DNA of 37,560 nt. Origin: a bacterium. GTDB taxonomy: Bacteria; Patescibacteriota; Minisyncoccia; Minisyncoccales; UBA10102. Numbering within the stretch: position 1 is the stretch's first letter; every line of letters begins with the position of its first letter. The position numbers were made by a program, and so were the translations under genes. Location of the stretch: the NCBI GenBank assembly GCA_030647175.1, contig JAUSJU010000058.1:1-37560 (forward strand), in the 5' to 3' direction. Below are positions 13,851 to 21,897 of the stretch, in pieces. The notes below the pieces were generated by a model. The model was not told the origin of the DNA. It was given only the letters and a program-made list of their open reading frames with translations, and did not search any database.

Positions 13851-14335
13851 TCATCCTTGGAATTGACCCCGGAACCGCAACCACGGGATATGGGGTTATC
13901 CAACAAAGCACCACTCCAGGGAAAGGACGTCCCTGGAAACATATTGAGAATGGCTGCATTCTCACGTCAAAGACCATGGCACGGGAAAAACGCCTGTGGG
14001 TCTTGGAGAAGGAGATGAACAAGCTTTTAAACCTCCACAAGCCAGACATCGTTGCAGTAGAAACCCTGTTTTTCTTCAACAACATCAAGACCGCGATGCC
14101 GGTTTCAGAAGCACGTGGGGTGATTCTCTTGTGCATTGCAAAAAAGAATATCCAGTTGAAAGAGTTTGGACCAGCTCAAGTAAAACTTATTGTTACGGGG
14201 TATGGAAGAGCGGAAAAAAAGGACATGCAAGAAAAAGTGAAGAGCGTGTTTGGTCTCCGCGAGATCCCAAAGCCAGACGACGCAGCTGACGCCCTCTCAA
14301 TCGCACTAGCCTGCGCGCGAGCTTTAGAAACCTAG
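13847..14335 (+). CDS. ruvC: Holliday junction resolvase RuvC
   Basis: 162 aa, normal length. RuvC is the dimeric endonuclease that cleaves Holliday junctions after RuvAB branch migration. The catalytic acidic set is D7 (ILGIDPGT), E72 (VAVETLFF), and D145 with D148 (DDAADALSIAL), all conserved. The start ATG at 13847 overlaps the yebC stop as ATGA, a pairing seen in many bacteria. ruvA and ruvB are not nearby. The gene ends in a 4-bp tail-to-tail overlap with tyrS. Confidence 0.93.
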   Translation: MIILGIDPGTATTGYGVIQQSTTPGKGRPWKHIENGCILTSKTMAREKRLWVLEKEMNKLLNLHKPDIVAVETLFFFNNIKTAMPVSEARGVILLCIAKKNIQLKEFGPAQVKLIVTGYGRAEKKDMQEKVKSVFGLREIPKPDDAADALSIALACARALET

Positions 14336-15510
14336 TTTAGTTTTACGAAGTTCCTCTTCCCGACCTGGAGCACAATTCCTTTCCCTGCGCTCACTCTTGA
14401 GTTCGGATCTTTTTCAACGATACCGGCTACCTTCACGCCCCCTTGCTCAATAACTCTCCTTGCCTCTCCTTTAGAGGAAGCGAGGTTTGCTTCCACAAGG
14501 GCATCTACGAGAGAGAGCTCTTTTGCGCCAAGAGAAACTTCCACGATATCCGTTGGAAGTTCTTTTCTCTGGAATACGTGCTGAAATTCTTGTTCGGCTT
14601 CCTGCGCCTTCTTTTCGCTGTGATATTTGGAAACAATTTCTCGCGCGAGTCGCATCTTCAGATCTCTTGGAGAAATCTTCTGTGAGGCAAGGTCCTGTTC
14701 CAATTTCTTCACTTCATCCATGGGAACGTCCGTGCACAAGTCAAAGTAGGAGATCATGAGCTCGTCTCGCAACGACATTATTTTCCCATACATATCCTCG
14801 GGAGGATCTTCAATGTTCACCGTGTTCCCTGACGTCTTGCTCATTTGTTTCCCATCAAGACCTACGATCATGGGGATGGTGAGTACGAATTTCTCTCTCC
14901 CTTTCATTTTCTGCTGAAGCTCTCTCCCCATGAGCATGTTGAACACCTGGTCGGTCCCTCCAATTTCTACGTCAGTATCAAGCGCCACGGAGTCGTACCC
15001 TTGGAGCAATGGGTAGAGCAGTTCATGGGTCCACACGGTGTCTCCCTTCGCCAGCCTTCTCTGGAACATGTCGCGCTGGAAAAGCTGGGATGCTGAAACG
15101 TGAGACGCGATTCCCAATATATCTTTAAGGGTGAGTTTGAGCAGCCAATCGCCGTTGTATCGCATCTTCACCTTGCTAAAATCAATGATCTTGGAGGCCT
15201 GCTTCTTCCATGTCTTCATATTCTCTTCAATCTCCTTCATGGTAATGCTCGGCCTCGCATGCTCTCTCTGGGAAGGATCCCCTGCCAGTACGGTTCCTGT
15301 GCCGACCACGAGTATGGCCTCATGCCCTAAGTCAGCGAACTGCTGAAGTTTCCGTAATCCTATGGTATGGCCCAAATGAAGCCTGCCTCCCGTGGGATCA
15401 ATACCGATGTACACGCGCACCTTCCTCTTCTTCATTAAAGCTTCCAGCCCCTCTTTCAGGGGAAGCACTTGAGCTACTTGTCTCGTAAGAACCTCTTGTA
15501 TGGTCGTCAT
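14332..15510 (-). CDS. tyrS: Tyrosyl-tRNA synthetase
   Basis: 392 aa. A class I synthetase that charges tRNA-Tyr. The signature HLGH (residues 45-48) follows YIGIDPTGGRL, and the second signature reads KQMSKTSGN near residues 221-229 (a KMSKS variant). The segment DVEIGGTDQVFNML lies in the tyrosine pocket region. A C-terminal S4-like RNA-binding domain (from about residue 330, SLVDALVEANLASSKGEAR) is complete. The order of motifs suits the bacterial TyrZ-like subgroup rather than E. coli TyrS. The ATG at 15510 follows a TACAAT hexamer by 6 nt. Confidence 0.92.
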   Translation of the reverse strand: MTTIQEVLTRQVAQVLPLKEGLEALMKKRKVRVYIGIDPTGGRLHLGHTIGLRKLQQFADLGHEAILVVGTGTVLAGDPSQREHARPSITMKEIEENMKTWKKQASKIIDFSKVKMRYNGDWLLKLTLKDILGIASHVSASQLFQRDMFQRRLAKGDTVWTHELLYPLLQGYDSVALDTDVEIGGTDQVFNMLMGRELQQKMKGREKFVLTIPMIVGLDGKQMSKTSGNTVNIEDPPEDMYGKIMSLRDELMISYFDLCTDVPMDEVKKLEQDLASQKISPRDLKMRLAREIVSKYHSEKKAQEAEQEFQHVFQRKELPTDIVEVSLGAKELSLVDALVEANLASSKGEARRVIEQGGVKVAGIVEKDPNSRVSAGKGIVLQVGKRNFVKLN

Positions 15511-15516
15511 TCCGCT

Positions 15517-15522
15517 ATTGTA
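15517..15522 (-). promoter_or_regulatory. -10 box of tyrS, predicted leaderless
   Basis: Minus strand TACAAT at 15517-15522, 6 nt before the tyrS ATG at 15510. There is no Shine-Dalgarno sequence. Confidence 0.5.
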
Positions 15523-15575
15523 TGCGTCCTAGAGCAGAAAATCAACATTGAAAAAAGCTCGCTGAAATGATACCT

Positions 15576-15581
15576 TAGAAT
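15576..15581 (+). promoter_or_regulatory. -10 box of the class A PBP gene, predicted leaderless
   Basis: TAGAAT at 15576-15581, 6 nt before the ATG at 15588, divergent from the tyrS promoter about 55 bp away. Confidence 0.5.
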
Positions 15582-15587
15582 ACGTAC

Positions 15588-17525
15588 ATGGTAAAAAAGA
15601 TCTCTAGGGGCGGCAAGAAATACCCGTTGCAAAAAATAATCCAGGTTACTCTCGTTGGCTGCCTTGTTGCATTTGTTGGGACGGCTGGCCTTTTCTTGTT
15701 CTATGCGAAAGACCTCCCTCGCCCCGAAAAGTTCACCGAGCTTTCCTTCGCTCAGTCCACAAAGATATTTGACAGGACGGGGGAGCACCTCCTCTATGAG
15801 ATCTACGGGGAAGAGAAGCGGGAGAACATCCCTCTAGACAAAGTTTCCCCGCTCCTGAGAGAAGCGATCATATCCGTAGAGGATGCCGATTTCTACCACC
15901 ACCACGGAATCGACCCTAAAGGAATCCTAAGATCCCTTTTGGTAAACGTAAGATCTCTGGCTCCGGTCCAAGGAGCAAGCACCCTCACCCAGCAACTGGT
16001 GAGGACTTCCTTCCTCTCCCGCACGAAAACCGTGGAGCGAAAAGTGAAAGAGCTCATTCTCACCCTTGAGCTCGAACGAAGATATTCAAAAGATCAGATA
16101 CTGGAGTTTTACCTCAACCAGGTTCCATTAGGCTCCAATGCCTACGGAGTAAGCGAAGGGAGCAAGCTGTTCTTCGGGAAAGTTGCTTCTGATCTTTCCT
16201 TGGAGGAATCGGCTGCTATGGCGGCTCTTATTAAGGCGCCTTCCTTCTATTCTCCGTTCGGCCCCCATAGGACAGACCTCTTAGACAGGAAAGACTATGT
16301 ATTGGACCGCATGGAAGAGAATGGATACCTTACCAAGGAGGAACGGGATGCCGCAAAAAACAAAGAGATTACATTCATGGATCCCTCAGAGAATATTGCA
16401 GCTCCTCATTTTTCTTTGGGGGCGGTAGCTGAATTATCTGAAACGTATGGGGAAGATTTTCTCAGAGAGAACGGGTTGCGCGTGAAAACTACCCTGGACT
16501 GGGAACTCCAGCAAGCGGCAGAAAAGGCGGTCAAAGAGTTTGCGGAAGCGAATATCGCCTACGGAGCGCATAACGCCGCACTTGTCGCAATTGATCCGAG
16601 AACAGGGGAGGTTTTGGCCATGGTGGGGTCCAAGAACTGGTTCGGGGATTCAGAACCCGAAGGCTGTACATCGGGATCTACGTGCGCGTTTGATCCGAAG
16701 CTCAATATCGCCACAGCGAGCCCTGGGAGGCAACCGGGATCTGCATTCAAGCCGTTCGTCTACGTCACCGCTTTTGCAAAGGGAAGCACCGAGGATACCG
16801 TCGTAGTAGACGAACTCACGAACTTCGGGATGTGGGGCGACGAAACCTACTCCCCGCAAAACTATGATGGGAAGTTCCGTGGTCCCGTAACCTTGCGCCA
16901 AGCGCTGGCTCAATCATTGAACGTCCCTGCGGTAAAAGTGCTCAATGATCTGGCCGGGCTCCCAGATAGCATCTCCACCGCGCAAGCAATGGGTATCACC
17001 ACGCTTGATAAGGGCCCCTCGTTCTATGGCTTGTCTCTTGTGCTCGGAGGAGGCGAGGTGAAACTTCTTGATATGGTTTCAGCGTACGGGGTGTTTGCGA
17101 ACGAAGGAAAGCGCGTGCCCTCCTTTGATATCCTTGAGGTGCGTGACAGCAAAGATAATGTGCTGGAGTCTCGGAAGAAAACCCCCATCACGGTGCTCCC
17201 CGCCGAAGCCGTCTCGCAGATCACTGACATTCTTTCAGATAATGACGCCAGGGCTCCGGTATTCGGAGCGCGCTCTCCTTTATACTTCCCGAATGAGCGC
17301 GTCTCAGTAAAAACAGGGACAACCCAGGACTATAAGGACGGATGGATTATTGGATACACGAAAAACATTGTAGCAGGGGTTTGGGTGGGGAATAATGATG
17401 GAACCTTAATGAAAAAAGAGCCTGGCGTCGTAGTTGCCGGCCCCATGTGGCACCAATTCATGGATACTGCGATCCAATACTTAAAGGCGAGAACAGAGCC
17501 CAAGCCCGAAACCCCTACACCCTGA
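15588..17525 (+). CDS. Class A penicillin-binding protein (peptidoglycan transglycosylase/transpeptidase)
   Basis: 645 aa. It polymerises and cross-links peptidoglycan outside the membrane. The basic N-terminus and one membrane anchor (about residues 18-40) precede the GT51 domain: catalytic E98 in IISVEDADFYHH, QGASTLTQQL (128-137), and RKVKELILTLELERRYSK. The transpeptidase domain has SxxK as S385-K388 (GSAFK), SxN as SLN (443-445) and KTGT (575-578). Everything needed for both activities is visible. It ends with a short Pro-rich tail (EPKPETPTP). The 3' end overlaps dnaN by 11 bp tail-to-tail. It fits functionally with the murE-like ligase at the left of the window. Confidence 0.92.
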   Translation: MVKKISRGGKKYPLQKIIQVTLVGCLVAFVGTAGLFLFYAKDLPRPEKFTELSFAQSTKIFDRTGEHLLYEIYGEEKRENIPLDKVSPLLREAIISVEDADFYHHHGIDPKGILRSLLVNVRSLAPVQGASTLTQQLVRTSFLSRTKTVERKVKELILTLELERRYSKDQILEFYLNQVPLGSNAYGVSEGSKLFFGKVASDLSLEESAAMAALIKAPSFYSPFGPHRTDLLDRKDYVLDRMEENGYLTKEERDAAKNKEITFMDPSENIAAPHFSLGAVAELSETYGEDFLRENGLRVKTTLDWELQQAAEKAVKEFAEANIAYGAHNAALVAIDPRTGEVLAMVGSKNWFGDSEPEGCTSGSTCAFDPKLNIATASPGRQPGSAFKPFVYVTAFAKGSTEDTVVVDELTNFGMWGDETYSPQNYDGKFRGPVTLRQALAQSLNVPAVKVLNDLAGLPDSISTAQAMGITTLDKGPSFYGLSLVLGGGEVKLLDMVSAYGVFANEGKRVPSFDILEVRDSKDNVLESRKKTPITVLPAEAVSQITDILSDNDARAPVFGARSPLYFPNERVSVKTGTTQDYKDGWIIGYTKNIVAGVWVGNNDGTLMKKEPGVVVAGPMWHQFMDTAIQYLKARTEPKPETPTP

Positions 17526-18642
17526 GAGGCATGATGATATACTGATACCCCTCTTCTTGGACCCCCTTGAGAGAAGCCGGGCCGTCAGAACCATTCATTT
17601 TGAATTCTACGTCAGAAGTTTTGATATGGGAGAGCCCATCAATAAGGAACCTCCAGTTAAAAGACGCTTCTCCGCCCTTGCCCTCTATGGAGGCTTGGAG
17701 AGTGGAGTCGTTCTCCCCGAACTCGGCGCTTCTTGCGCTCAACTCAATAGCCTTCTTTTTGGGATCGGCAACAACGTGGATCTCCTGTATTTTGTTTGAG
17801 AAAATGCTTGCTGCTTTCAGTTGATTGAGAAGCTCTATTTTCTTCGCCTTGATTGTTGTCTGATACTTGCTGGGAATCACGTCTTGATAGTTAGGGTATT
17901 CCCCCTCTATGAGGCGGGATATGATCTGGATGCTCGGCTCTGAGGGATTTTGAGGGGCGTGGTAATCAAAGAGCACCTGGTTGGCAGATAATGATATCTC
18001 CACCGAAGATGTTTTTTCTGAGAATATGTTCAAAATCTCCCGCGCGCCCTTCTGGGGAAGGATAAAGTGAGCGTCAACCCCGTTCTCTTTTTCTAGGGGG
18101 AGAGTTTTCTCTCCGAGGCGGAAGCTGTCGGTCGCCACAACCCGGAGTTCTTTTTGGGAAAACGAGAAGAATATGCCGGATATTTCTGGTCTCGCCTGAT
18201 TTGGAGAAGCAAGCTGGGCTATTTGCGAAATCCCTTCGCATAAAAGTTGGGCTGGTATAGTAATGGAGAATTTGGGATTTTGGATGGGAGGGATGATGGG
18301 GAAGTCGTCTGCCGGGATTGTTTTGAGATTTGCTCTTTGATTTTTCCCTTTTACTAAAAGGGTTCCTTCTTTTGTTTCAAGATCAACTGATTGATCGGAA
18401 AGCAACCCCACGAACTGAGAAAGTGCTTTCGATGGTATAACCACAAGCCCTTCCTGTTCGTTCTTTGAAAGTATGGTGTAAGTGACCGCTATTTCTAAGT
18501 CCGTAGCTGAAAGCTCAAGCGTGTTTTTCGTAGCTGTCATGAGGATATTATTCAGCACGGGCAAGGAAAGAGACTTGGTTGCTATGCGCTCTACAACCAT
18601 CAGTCCCTCTTTTAAGTTTTCTTTTAAAACACTTGATTTCAT
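17515..18642 (-). CDS. dnaN: DNA polymerase III beta subunit (sliding clamp)
   Basis: 375 aa, full length, three clamp subdomains. The N-terminus MKSSVLKENLKEGLMVVERI and the LPVLNNILMTATKNTLELSATDLEIAV segment are characteristic. The C-terminal end QYIIMPLRV closes the third domain. The protein forms the dimeric ring that holds replicative polymerase on DNA. It lies 189 bp downstream of dnaA in the same direction, with the probable origin between. AT-rich -10-like sequences (TATATT) lie 12 nt before the ATG, so a very short leader is likely. Confidence 0.94.
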   Translation of the reverse strand: MKSSVLKENLKEGLMVVERIATKSLSLPVLNNILMTATKNTLELSATDLEIAVTYTILSKNEQEGLVVIPSKALSQFVGLLSDQSVDLETKEGTLLVKGKNQRANLKTIPADDFPIIPPIQNPKFSITIPAQLLCEGISQIAQLASPNQARPEISGIFFSFSQKELRVVATDSFRLGEKTLPLEKENGVDAHFILPQKGAREILNIFSEKTSSVEISLSANQVLFDYHAPQNPSEPSIQIISRLIEGEYPNYQDVIPSKYQTTIKAKKIELLNQLKAASIFSNKIQEIHVVADPKKKAIELSARSAEFGENDSTLQASIEGKGGEASFNWRFLIDGLSHIKTSDVEFKMNGSDGPASLKGVQEEGYQYIIMPLRV

Positions 18643-18831
18643 TTCGTATGTAATAATATATTCTTAATTATTATTAGGGTTATTGTTATTGGTGTTGTGG
18701 ATAGTAAATTGTTTGAGATTAAATACATAGAGAACCGAGGTGTGGAAAATCTGGGGGGAGATGGGGGGAATAAAATAGGTGACGAGTTTGGCGAAAGATT
18801 TCCCCCTCCCTATCCACAAAGTGATCCACAC
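18643..18831. other. Probable chromosomal replication origin (oriC) between dnaA and dnaN
   Basis: A 189-bp intergenic region. DnaA-box-like 9-mers, compared with TTATCCACA: CTATCCACA at 18810-18818 (plus), TGATCCACA at 18822-18830 (plus), CTATCCACA at 18696-18704 (minus) and TTTTCCACA at 18741-18749 (minus). CTTATCCCC at 18831-18839 is a poorer match. An AT-rich stretch at 18643-18690 could be the unwinding element. Two G-runs (GGGGGG) lie near 18753-18778. The dnaA-dnaN interval in a rpmH-rnpA-yidC-jag neighbourhood is a classic origin position. Confidence 0.7.
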
Positions 18832-20187
18832 TTATCCCCCATACACGCGTTGCCGTATTAATGACAGCTCGTCGGCCAAGGACTCTGACTCATCCAGTTC
18901 TTTTGCTATTTTGTCGCACGCGTAAATGGCCGTGGTGTGGTCTTTCCCTCCAAACTTCTTTCCTATGAAAGGGTAGGAGCATTTCAACTCGTCTCGCATT
19001 AAAAACATTGCGATCTGCCGGGGCCTTACCACTTCTTTCTTGCGGGATGCTGCGATAAGCTCCCGTTCTTTGAGGTCATAAAACTCAGCGACCATCTGGA
19101 TTATCTTTCTAGGGTTTACATTAGTGCTCTTGTCCTGGATGACGTTCTTGAGAAACGCCTTGGCTTCCTGCAACGAAGGCTTCTTATTATGGAGGCTTTG
19201 GAACGCAAGAACCCTGTTCAGGGCGCCTTCCAGCTCCCGTACGTTTCTTTGGATGTGGGAGGCGATGTACTCGTATATTCCTTCCTCAAATTCAATAGAA
19301 AGCTCCTGAGCCTTTGTTTTTAATATAGCTAATCGCGTTTCAAAGTCAGGGTGCCCAATATCAGCTATCATCCCGCCCTCAAAACGTGACCTCAAACGAT
19401 CTTCGATCGCCGGAATAGCCTTGGGAGACCGGTCCGAGGAAAAAATAATCTGCTTGCCCTGCTCGTACAAGGCGTTGAACGTGTGAAAGAGCTCTTCCTG
19501 GGTTTTGTCTTTCCCGGCCAAGAACTGCACGTCATCTATAATAAGGACGTCTGTCTCTCTGTATGCGCTCCGGAATGCGTCCACCTGCCTATTCCTAATG
19601 GCGGAGACGACCCCTGACGTGAAACGCTCTGACGAAACATAGCGGATCTTTTTCTGCGGGGATTCCTGGAAGAACTGGTTCCCCACAGCTTGCAGGAGAT
19701 GGGTTTTCCCGAGCCCCACTCCTCCATACACAAAGAGCGGGTTGTATGAATGCCCAGGATTTTTTAATATTCCTAAGGAAGCTGCATGAGCCAGCTCATT
19801 AAAGGGGCCTACGATAAAGTTTGAGAATGTGTACCTGGGGTTGAGGTTGGTGGTCTTATTCACCTTCAATCCTTGGAGCTCAAGCTGGGGTTCTTGCCGG
19901 AGGGTTTGCTGGAGGAAAGGAGCTTCTTTTACGAGAGCCTCGGGTTTCCCCACCATGTACCTCACTTCTTTCACTTCTCCGTTCAACTCGCGGATAATTT
20001 TGAATATGACCTTGCTGTATTTATTTTCCAGCCATTCTTTAGAAAAGCTGTTCGGGACGCCCACCACAAGCTCCCCCTCCTTATGAGAAAGAATGGACGT
20101 GTTTTTAAACCACGTCGCAAATCCTGCTTTTGAAACGTGGAACTGGAGTTGGGCAAGGGTTGCTTGCCAGAGTTCTTGGGTGTCCAT
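18832..20187 (-). CDS. dnaA: Chromosomal replication initiator DnaA
   Basis: 451 aa from the ATG at 20187, chosen because MDTQELWQATLAQL is the usual DnaA start; in-frame starts up to 20226 would overlap the promoter. Domain I (1-80) is followed by a short linker. The AAA+ domain has Walker A GGVGLGKTHLL (155-165) and Walker B LIIDDVQFL (215-223), plus the arginine-rich sensor region DRLRSRFEGG. The C-terminal domain IV carries the box-recognition helix with GGKDHTTAIYACDKI. DnaA binds the boxes between its gene and dnaN to open the origin. A palindrome over its own -10 box suggests regulation of its promoter. Confidence 0.95.
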   Translation of the reverse strand: MDTQELWQATLAQLQFHVSKAGFATWFKNTSILSHKEGELVVGVPNSFSKEWLENKYSKVIFKIIRELNGEVKEVRYMVGKPEALVKEAPFLQQTLRQEPQLELQGLKVNKTTNLNPRYTFSNFIVGPFNELAHAASLGILKNPGHSYNPLFVYGGVGLGKTHLLQAVGNQFFQESPQKKIRYVSSERFTSGVVSAIRNRQVDAFRSAYRETDVLIIDDVQFLAGKDKTQEELFHTFNALYEQGKQIIFSSDRSPKAIPAIEDRLRSRFEGGMIADIGHPDFETRLAILKTKAQELSIEFEEGIYEYIASHIQRNVRELEGALNRVLAFQSLHNKKPSLQEAKAFLKNVIQDKSTNVNPRKIIQMVAEFYDLKERELIAASRKKEVVRPRQIAMFLMRDELKCSYPFIGKKFGGKDHTTAIYACDKIAKELDESESLADELSLIRQRVYGG

Positions 20188-20200
20188 GAGCAATATGAGG

Positions 20201-20239
20201 TATGGGGCCATTATGCCCCATAGCAAGGAACGAAGTCAA
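20201..20239 (-). promoter_or_regulatory. dnaA promoter with an inverted repeat across the -10 box
   Basis: Minus strand: -35 TTGACT (20234-20239), 18-bp spacer, -10 CATAAT (20210-20215). The -10 is embedded in a perfect 8-bp inverted repeat, TATGGGGC/GCCCCATA (20201-20208 with 20215-20222), loop of 6. It could be an operator or a 5' leader hairpin. Confidence 0.5.
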
Positions 20240-20264
20240 AATGGGCGTGAGGCCCGGCGTTCTG

Positions 20265-20293
20265 TTGAAAACCTGGGGAAAACATGTTAATGT
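20265..20293 (+). promoter_or_regulatory. rpmH operon promoter, predicted leaderless
   Basis: -35 TTGAAA (20265-20270), 17 bp, extended -10 TGTTAATGT (hexamer TAATGT 20288-20293), then 7 nt to the rpmH ATG at 20301. Confidence 0.6.
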
Positions 20294-20300
20294 AAACACC

Positions 20301-20435
20301 ATGAGTCTAACCTATAATCCTAAAAAGAAGAAGCGGAGGAGAACCCACGGGTTCTTAGCGCGCAAGAGGAAAAAGGGCGGAAGAGTCCTTTTGAGCAGGC
20401 GGAGAAAGGGGAGGAAAGAGCTGGTAAGGGAATAG
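20301..20435 (+). CDS. rpmH: 50S ribosomal protein bL34
   Basis: 44 aa, the normal size. The start at 20301 is set by MSLTYNPKKKKRRRTHGFLA, which matches the conserved L34 N-terminus with RTHGF. The rest is almost wholly basic (RRRKGRKELVRE). L34 is a small globular-tail protein of the large subunit, next to 23S rRNA. Upstream in-frame codons run through the dnaA/rpmH promoter region and are not expected to be translated. rnpA follows after 3 bp. Confidence 0.93.
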   Translation: MSLTYNPKKKKRRRTHGFLARKRKKGGRVLLSRRRKGRKELVRE

Positions 20436-20438
20436 CCC

Positions 20439-20780
20439 ATGCTTTCCAAGCCCAACCGTCTTGTCAGGCAGAGGGATTTCACCGCGCTTTTCGACAATGC
20501 GAAAAGCTTCCAAGGGAGAGAACTCGTCCTCAAGGTCTACGCAAAAGGAGGGAAAGGAGTGAGGATCGGAGTGATCATAAGCAAGAAAAGCGCAAAGAAA
20601 GCGGTTATGAGGAATCGTCTCAAGCGCCTGATCCGGGAAACGATGCGCGCATTCGTCCCGCTTTTTCCAGAGGGGACGGACATTGCCGTCATAACGCGCC
20701 CCGGGGTTGAGCGGGTTGAAGAGAAGCAGATTCTTTTCTCCCTCCGCCAGCTCGCAGAAAAAGCCCTGCGCTATCAATAA
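20439..20780 (+). CDS. rnpA: Ribonuclease P protein component
   Basis: 113 aa, typical. It binds RNase P RNA and helps it recognise precursor tRNA leaders. The signature KKAVMRNRLKRLIRE lies at about residues 48-62, after the GVRIGVIISKK strand. The ATG at 20439 lies 3 bp after the rpmH stop, the usual coupling. RNase P RNA itself was not found in the window. Confidence 0.93.
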   Translation: MLSKPNRLVRQRDFTALFDNAKSFQGRELVLKVYAKGGKGVRIGVIISKKSAKKAVMRNRLKRLIRETMRAFVPLFPEGTDIAVITRPGVERVEEKQILFSLRQLAEKALRYQ

Positions 20781-20791
20781 CCAGCCTACCT

Positions 20792-21433
20792 ATGGACATT
20801 ATTTCTTCAGCATTCCATTTTGCGGTATATCAGCCTTTGGCTACAACCCTCCTGTTTTTGTATAATGCGACCCCGTTGCACGATTACGGAGTCGCAGTGA
20901 TTCTTCTTACGCTGCTTACCCGGCTTCTTTTGTATCCCTTGAACACGCAGAGCATTAAAGCCCAGCAGAAACTTTCCCAGCTCCAGCCAAAACTCAAGGA
21001 GCTGCAGAAAACAATATCGGACAAAACAGAGCAGGCGAGAGCTACTCTCGAGCTCTATAAGAAAGAAGGAGTGAATCCTTTGAGCTCGCTCCTCCCCATC
21101 CTTATCCAGCTTCCTTTGCTGATTGGGCTGTGGCAGCTGTTTACCGCTCCTCCTCCAGACTCTATAAGCCCCATGTTCTTGGGGATTGTAAATCTTCAGG
21201 CCCCCCACTTTGTACTGGCTTTCGGAGCTGGTGTCGCCCAGTTCTTCCAGGCAAAATATTCCACGCCGTCTAAGGGAGGGAGTCAGACGATGCCGGCTCC
21301 CCTCCTGTTTTTCTTCCCTGTTTTCACGTTCCTCATCCTTTCTTCCCTGCCCTCTGCTTTAGGGCTCTATTGGTTTTCCTCCTCAGTATTTGGTATTCTG
21401 CAGCAATGGATCGTGACCAAAAAGCTCCAATGA
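20792..21433 (+). CDS. yidC: Membrane protein insertase YidC/Oxa1
   Basis: 213 aa, the short form without the large periplasmic domain found in Gram-negative YidC. It inserts membrane proteins with or without SecYEG. Five hydrophobic segments are visible; the conserved Arg of the hydrophilic groove is in LLTRLLLYPLN (about residue 47), followed by the charged cytoplasmic hairpin (LQPKLKELQKTI). There is no lipobox, unlike SpoIIIJ. It lies in the conserved rpmH-rnpA-yidC-jag order and overlaps jag by 4 bp. Confidence 0.93.
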   Translation: MDIISSAFHFAVYQPLATTLLFLYNATPLHDYGVAVILLTLLTRLLLYPLNTQSIKAQQKLSQLQPKLKELQKTISDKTEQARATLELYKKEGVNPLSSLLPILIQLPLLIGLWQLFTAPPPDSISPMFLGIVNLQAPHFVLAFGAGVAQFFQAKYSTPSKGGSQTMPAPLLFFFPVFTFLILSSLPSALGLYWFSSSVFGILQQWIVTKKLQ

Positions 21434-21897
21434 CCAAAGAACAGTTAGCTACAATTGAAGAGGTTGCCCAAGAGTTCTTCAGCCAGCTTGAGGTTGTGGG
21501 CGACATGGACGTGACCTCTCCGGCAGAGAATACAGCATCTATAGCTCTCACCATTGAGAACCCCGGGATGATTATCGGAGAGAACGGACAGACGCTGCTG
21601 GAGATCCAGCACCTGCTCCGCCGCATTCTGCAAAAGCGCATGAATATGCAATTGCCCCCTCAGGTGGCGCTTGACGTAAATAACTACCGGAAGGCGAAAG
21701 AAGAATATTTAAGGACAATGGCCAAGGAAGCAGCTGACGAAGTTCTCCTTCTGAAAAAAACCAAGGAGCTTCCTCCGATGTCATCGTTTGAACGCAGGGT
21801 TGTCCACGAGGAGATAGGGAAACGAGAAGGGCTGTCTTCAGAGAGTATAGGAGAAGGAGAAGACCGGAGAGTTGTGATCAAAGTCCGGTCACTCTGA
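21430..21897 (+). CDS. jag: Jag/KhpB RNA-binding protein (KH and R3H domains)
   Basis: 155 aa from the ATG at 21430, which overlaps the yidC stop as ATGA; a start at 21406 is possible but lies within yidC. The KH-like part includes PGMIIGENGQTLLEIQHLLRR, and the R3H part includes SSFERRVVHEEIGKREGLSS. The N-terminal Jag_N domain of longer homologues is absent. KhpB proteins bind RNA and affect cell-wall synthesis and division in Gram-positive bacteria. The 3' end overlaps virB4 by 9 bp tail-to-tail. Confidence 0.9.
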   Translation: MTKEQLATIEEVAQEFFSQLEVVGDMDVTSPAENTASIALTIENPGMIIGENGQTLLEIQHLLRRILQKRMNMQLPPQVALDVNNYRKAKEEYLRTMAKEAADEVLLLKKTKELPPMSSFERRVVHEEIGKREGLSSESIGEGEDRRVVIKVRSL

